From Margaritifera margaritifera (taxonomy: Eukaryota > Mollusca > Bivalvia > Unionida > Margaritiferidae): a stretch of 64,000 nucleotides of DNA. Both the position numbers and the translations under genes were made by a program. This document shows, one piece after another, positions 59,270 to 64,000 of this stretch; positions within the stretch are counted from its first letter, which is position 1, and the number at the start of each line of letters is the position of its first letter. The notes below the pieces were generated by a model, which made no database searches, had not been told where the DNA came from, and was given only the letters and a program-made list of their open reading frames with translations. The stretch spans positions 863,001 through 927,000 of the forward strand of contig JAQPZY010001625.1 of the NCBI GenBank assembly GCA_029931535.1. Reading direction: 5' to 3'.

Positions 59270-60905
59270 TTTATTGCACTATCCGCCACTTATATACCGA
59301 GCTTGAATCCTCACAGTCCAAAATGGGCTAATGGAAGTAAATAATGTCTTATCTATCTGCCACTTATGTACCGAGCTTGTATTCTCACAGTCCAAATGGG
59401 ATTATCGAGGTAAATTACGTCCTCGCTATCTGCCACTTATGTACCGAGCTATGTATGGGCTAATGGAAGTAAATAAGGTCTTGTCTATTTGCCACTTATG
59501 TACCGAGCTTGTATTCGCACTAAACCTGCAACGTTTACACATGTAAACGGCTTAGTTTCGTTTACTGCCTGTAAGCGTGTACAAAATCGGTAAACGTGTA
59601 AACGAACATGCATGTGGCTGTCATTGACACAGGAACAACGAGTTACAATTAAATTATATATTACAACATATTTGCTTAAGATGATTGTTTAATAGGATTT
59701 TTATGTTAATTCTACTATTAAAGCATGTATCGATGATTTTCGCATAGAATGTGGCATCGCTAGGAAAAAAGCAGAAGTTAATGAGAATTAGTCCTGGCGC
59801 ACATTACACATCAGGTTCATGAACTGATAATGCTGATTAAAAATTTCTTTAAATTACATGATTTACCTTTAAATAACATGCTTGTTAATAGAACCCTTGA
59901 TTAGTAACTTAAAAAAAAAAGAAACACAGTTTCAAGTTTGTAAGTCACTGCATAGTTTCTTGGTCATTGTAGTTTTACAAAAGCATCTCATGCACATGTT
60001 TAGGCAGGACATCCGGATCAATTATCGATTTATTCATTATGTAAATGTATGTAACAGTAGGAAACAAAGTCACTATAATCCTATGGATGTTTTACTGAAA
60101 TTGTCAGATATATTCAACAAAGACGTGTCTCATAAACCGAATCTGTCATAATCCGAGGTAAAGGACGCATACCAAATGAAACAATCGCAAGATGAGCCAG
60201 GTACGGCATGGCATGTACATTATAATAGCTGTCAGCTGTTCAGTAATATTAGCGGGTAGATAGGGGGAAAAGTTGAGTTTCTAATCGTTTCGATTAAATG
60301 GCATCGTTTCGGTTATTATAAACCGTGTACACGTTTAGACATTTTTGGTAAACGTTGCAGCCTTTATTCTCAGAGTCCAAGTGGGCTAATGGAAGTAGAT
60401 AACGTCTTATCTATCTGCCACTTATATACCGAGCTTGTATCCTCACAGTTCAAATGGGCTAATGGAAGTAAATAACGTCTTGTATATCTGCCACTTATGT
60501 ACCAAGCTTGTATCCTCAAAGTCCAAATGGGCTAATGGTAGTAAATAACGTCTTGTATATCTCCCACTTATGTACCAAGCGTGTATCCTCAAGGTCCAAA
60601 TGGGCTAATGGTAGTAAATAACGTCTTGTATATCTCCCACTTATGTACCAAGCTTGTATCCTCAAAGTCCAAATGGGCTAATGGAAGTAAATAACGTCTT
60701 GTATATCTCCCACTTATGTACCAAGCTTGTATCCTCAAAGTCCAAATGGGCTAATGGAAGTAAATAACGTCTTGTATATCTGCCACTTATGTGTCGAGAT
60801 TGTATCCTCACAGTTCAAATGGGCTAATGAAAGCAAATAACGTCTTATCTAACTGCCGCTTATGTACCGAGCTTGTATCCTCACAGTCCAAATGGAAGTA
60901 AATAA
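59270..60905 (+). repeat. 73-bp minisatellite, about ten copies, interrupted
   Basis: The unit runs from AGTCCAAATGGGCTAATGG through CTGCCACTTATGTACCGAGC. About three copies lie at 59270-59520 and seven at 60370-60905, with a 73-bp step measured at 60521, 60594 and 60667. A foreign 0.84-kb segment separates the two parts. Confidence 0.93.
59521..60365. mobile_element. hAT-like DNA element inserted in the 73-bp minisatellite
   Basis: The termini CTGCAACGTTTAC (59526-59538) and GTAAACGTTGCAG (60348-60360) are a perfect 13-bp inverted repeat, and the outer TAAA also matches. The flanking minisatellite rejoins in register, with a short shared stretch (TATTCGCAC left, TATTCTCAG right) compatible with an 8-bp target duplication. 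GCTGCAACG-type ends are typical of hAT elements. The interior holds an 89-codon frame (59882-60151) with no transposase motif, so it is non-autonomous. Confidence 0.7.
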
Positions 60906-61345
60906 CGTCTTATCCATGAATTGTAAAGCGCGAGATTTGGTCATGGCAGGCCATGGAAGTAGTAGCTCTACAGATCTGAGTTTTGAATGCAAACGTCATA
61001 TCCCCCAAACCCCATGCAATAATTGGAGTATAGATATATTATTGAAAAGCAAGAAAATAGAGGAAACAAAGTAGAACACATTTTGATTTTTCTAACTTTA
61101 GTTTGAATGAAGCTACAAAATGTAAACTGTTTCTGATAGTTGGGACCTAAATTAATGGGTGATACTGATTTTGATACAGTTAAAATATCCTGGGTACGCA
61201 GTGCAAGCCATTAGAAAAATGAAGATCAAACACTCTGCAACAGTGACCACGTTAAAATCCTGAGGTGTTCTTACACACCACGATGTAGTATGGCTTGCTA
61301 CTGAGGTTTTCTTACACACCACGATGTAGTATGGCTTGCTACTAC
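60906..61345. other. Spacer with a 41-bp duplication
   Basis: Mostly unrecognised. A TTCTTACACACCACGATGTA unit is duplicated in tandem at about 61262-61345, next to the following minisatellite. Confidence 0.6.
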
Positions 61346-61349
61346 ATGT

Positions 61350-63190
61350 ATTATATATTATGTATTATGTATAGTATTTAGACCAAGTGTGATACTACAG
61401 GTATTATGTATTATATATAGTACTTGGACCAAGTGTGATACTACAGGTATTATGTATAGTATTTAGACCAAGTGTGATACTACAGGTATTATGTATAATA
61501 TTTAGACCAAGTGTGATACTACAGGTATTATGTATAGTATTTAGACCAACTGTGACGCTGCAGGTATTATGTAGTATGTATAGTATTTAGACCAAGTGTG
61601 ATACTGCATGTATTATGTATTATATACAGCATTTGGACCAAGTGTGATACTACAGGTATTATGTATTATGTACAGTATTTGGACAGTGTGATACTACAGG
61701 TATTATGTATAGTATTTGGATCAAGTGTGATACTACAGGTATTGTGTATAGTATTTGGACAGTGTGATACTACAGTTATTGTGTATAGTATTTGGATCAA
61801 GTGTGATACTACGGGTATTATGTATTATGTATAGTATTTGGACCAAGTGTGATACTGCAGGTATTATATATTATGTATAGTATTTGGACCAAGTGTGATA
61901 CTACAGATATTATGTATTATTTATAGTATTTGGACCAAGTGAGATACTACAGGTATTATCCATTATATATAGTATTTGGACCAAGTGTGATACAACAGGT
62001 ATTATGACAGTATTTGCACGAAGTGTGATACTACAGGTATTATGTATTATGTATAGTATTTAGACCAAGTGTGATACTGCATATATTATGTATTATACAT
62101 ACTATTTGGACCAAGTGTGAAACTACAGGTAGTATGTATTATGTATAGTATTTAGACCAACTGTGATGCTACAGGTATTATGTAGTATGTATAGTATTTA
62201 GACCAAGTGTGTTACTACATGTATTATGTATTATATACAGTATTTGGACCAAGTGTGATACTACAGGTATTATGTATTATGTACAGTATTTGGACAGTGT
62301 GATACTACAAGTATTATGTATAGTATTTGGACGAAGTGTGATACTACAGGTATTATGTATTATGTATAGTATTTGGACCAAGTGTGATACTGCAGGTATT
62401 ATATATTATGTATAGTATTTGGACCAAGTGTGATACTACAGATATTATGTATTATTTATAGTATTTAGACCAAGTGAGATACTACAGGTATTATCCATTA
62501 TATATAGTATTTGGACTAAGTCGGATACTACAGGTATTATCCATTATATATAGTATTTGGACCAAGTGTGATACAACAGGTATTATGACAGTATTTGCAC
62601 GAAGTGTGATACTACAGGTATTATGTATTATGTATAGTATTTAGACCAAGTGTGATACTGCATATATTATGTATTATACATACTATTTGGACCAAGTGTG
62701 ATACTACAGGTATTATATATTATGTATAGTATTTGGACCAAGTGTGATACTACAGATATTATGTATAGTATTTGGACCAAGGATGATACTACAGGTATTA
62801 TGTATTACGTATAGTATTTGGACGAAGTGTGATACTACAGGTATTATGTATTATTTATAGTATTTAGACGAAGTGTGATACTACAGGTATTTTGTATTAT
62901 ATACAGTATTTGGACCAAGTGCGATACTACAGGTATTATGTATTATTTATAGTATTTAGACGAAGTGTGATACTACAGGTATTTTGTATTATATACAGTA
63001 TTTGGACCAAGTGTGATACTACAGGTACCACGTATAGTATATGGACCAAGTGCGATACTACACGTATTATGTATTATAGATAGTATTTGGACTAAGTGTG
63101 ATACTGTAGGTATTATGTATTGTGTATAGTATTTGTACCAAGTGTGATACCACAGGTATTATGGATTATGTATAGTATTTGGACCATGTG
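61350..63190 (+). repeat. 46-bp minisatellite, about 40 copies, with higher-order structure
   Basis: The unit TAGTATTTGGACCAAGTGTG followed by ATACTACAGGTATTATGTAT recurs for 1.8 kb with length variants. Rare variants occur twice in the same order: ACCAACTGTGA(C/T)GCT (61546 and 62157) and GATACAACAGGTATTATGAC (about 61989 and 62570). This marks an internal duplication of about 0.6 kb. Open frames in it are artefacts. Confidence 0.95.
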
Positions 63191-63299
63191 ACTCTTTAAT
63201 TCATGACAGTATTTTTTGTGTGTAATAATATTTTAAATACTTTTCAAAATGATTTTTTTTAATTCAGCTAGAAGCAAGTTTACTGTGAAGCACTGTCCT

Positions 63300-63990
63300 A
63301 AATACAAAGACTGTGATTCTAAATGAGTTTTTAATAGGACGTATTCAATAACCCATTTGTACAACCAGTAGATTTCTCTACGTGTCGTGTTCTATCGGGT
63401 ATAACGCGGGCCAACTGCATTCGGTGTAAATTTAGCTCTGCTGTTGCTTAATGTGCAGGAATATGAGGGTCGTCGCATTCTGCGTTAAAAACTGAATAGA
63501 AAGAACAGTGTAGAATCTGATTTGTATGCGCATTATTGAACGTGAGATCTGGATCTATGCCGTTAGTAACTGACGGAAGATTATAAACCGATAAATACGG
63601 CATTTCCAAGCCAAGTCTATTCGTATGGTTCTCTAATCACACACATGTAAACATGTACTGTTCCTTTTCTTGCTACCACGTCAGATAAAAAAAATGTGGT
63701 GAACGAACAAAAGAAGATTTACCTACAATTATGAAATAAAAATAGTATCCAACTGTAATATAATCCAGTCAACCGACTATCCCGCCCCCCCCCCCCCCCC
63801 CCCATGTTGGGGAAATGAAACAAAATTTTTGACAATACTTTTCTTGTTGTGCTTCAGTTTAAAGATTTAATAGTATTATGATGTGCTTTGAAAAAGTAAA
63901 TGAAAAAAATGTTCACATAATTACCGTCGATTCAAACTGACTGCATCATTTCCGTCTACCGCACTGACATAGAACACGTCCTCTTTACCC
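63300..63990 (+). repeat. 0.7-kb dispersed repeat, copy 2
   Basis: Colinear with 26195-26890. It contains a C homopolymer (about 63784-63803) where copy 1 has a shorter C-rich stretch. It may continue past the end of the window. Confidence 0.75.
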
Positions 63991-64000
63991 TGGGTGGCCG

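Noticed and set aside
59270..60905. CRISPR-like regular repeat array
   Set aside because: The 73-bp units are contiguous tandem copies without unique spacers, and the window is eukaryotic.
61598..63083. Frames reading SIWTKCDTTGIMYYVQYLD repeatedly
   Set aside because: Translations of the 46-bp minisatellite; no conservation of frame between units.

Overview
The window looks like nuclear DNA of an invertebrate animal, most likely a marine bivalve or another mollusc. The reasons are an AT-rich sequence, genes split by GT-AG introns, very long simple-sequence arrays (GA, TA, CATA) and a mix of Tx1/L1-like and other LINEs, Mutator-like DNA transposon remnants, Polinton/Maverick remnants and tRNA-headed SINEs. 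Nothing bacterial is present (no operons, Shine-Dalgarno sites or CRISPR array). The taxon is inference; no marker gene fixes it.

The only intact protein-coding genes I can support are two tandem paralogues on the minus strand. Gene A has exons 14135-13899, 9097-8812 and 8062-6945 (546 aa). Gene B has exons 36475-36242, 35493-35208 and 34308-33191 (545 aa). Both encode 12-TM major facilitator transporters of the MFSD4 / sodium-dependent glucose transporter 1 (NaGLT1) type. Intron positions and phases are the same, and exons 2 (286 bp) and 3 (1118 bp) have identical lengths in both genes, so they arose by duplication. Their introns have since diverged: gene A intron 1 carries an antisense Tx1/L1-like LINE of about 4 kb, and gene B intron 2 carries TA/GA microsatellites and a tRNA-like SINE.

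The rest is mobile-element debris and tandem repeats. 0-6.9 kb: a 178-bp tandem repeat, a dispersed repeat present twice, a tRNA-like sequence and a possible DUF6589-like exon fragment. 14-23 kb: dispersed repeats, a decayed LINE (18.0-19.4 kb), a tRNA-headed SINE and long GA/TA arrays. 23.5-25.9 kb: a broken protein-primed DNA polymerase B of Polinton type with a SINE inside it. 26-33 kb: one 0.7-kb dispersed repeat (second copy at 63.3 kb) and otherwise unrecognised DNA. 37-42 kb: a patch of short degenerate repeats built on a TCGATTACGCA-like core plus 49-, 93- and 108-bp tandem units. 43.3-44.7 kb: a Mutator-like transposase fossil. 47.3-52.7 kb: a second virus-like block with a capsid-like reading frame on the minus strand and a set of lightly damaged small frames on the plus strand, best read as the structural part of a Polinton-like element. 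56.4-58.4 kb: a third LINE with an internal 46-bp tandem expansion. 58.5-63.2 kb: nested inverted-repeat elements, a 73-bp minisatellite split by a hAT-like element, and a 46-bp minisatellite of about 1.8 kb with a higher-order duplication.

The two transporters form one small gene cluster; the other coding remnants belong to selfish elements. All family calls come from reading motifs by eye, without database searches.
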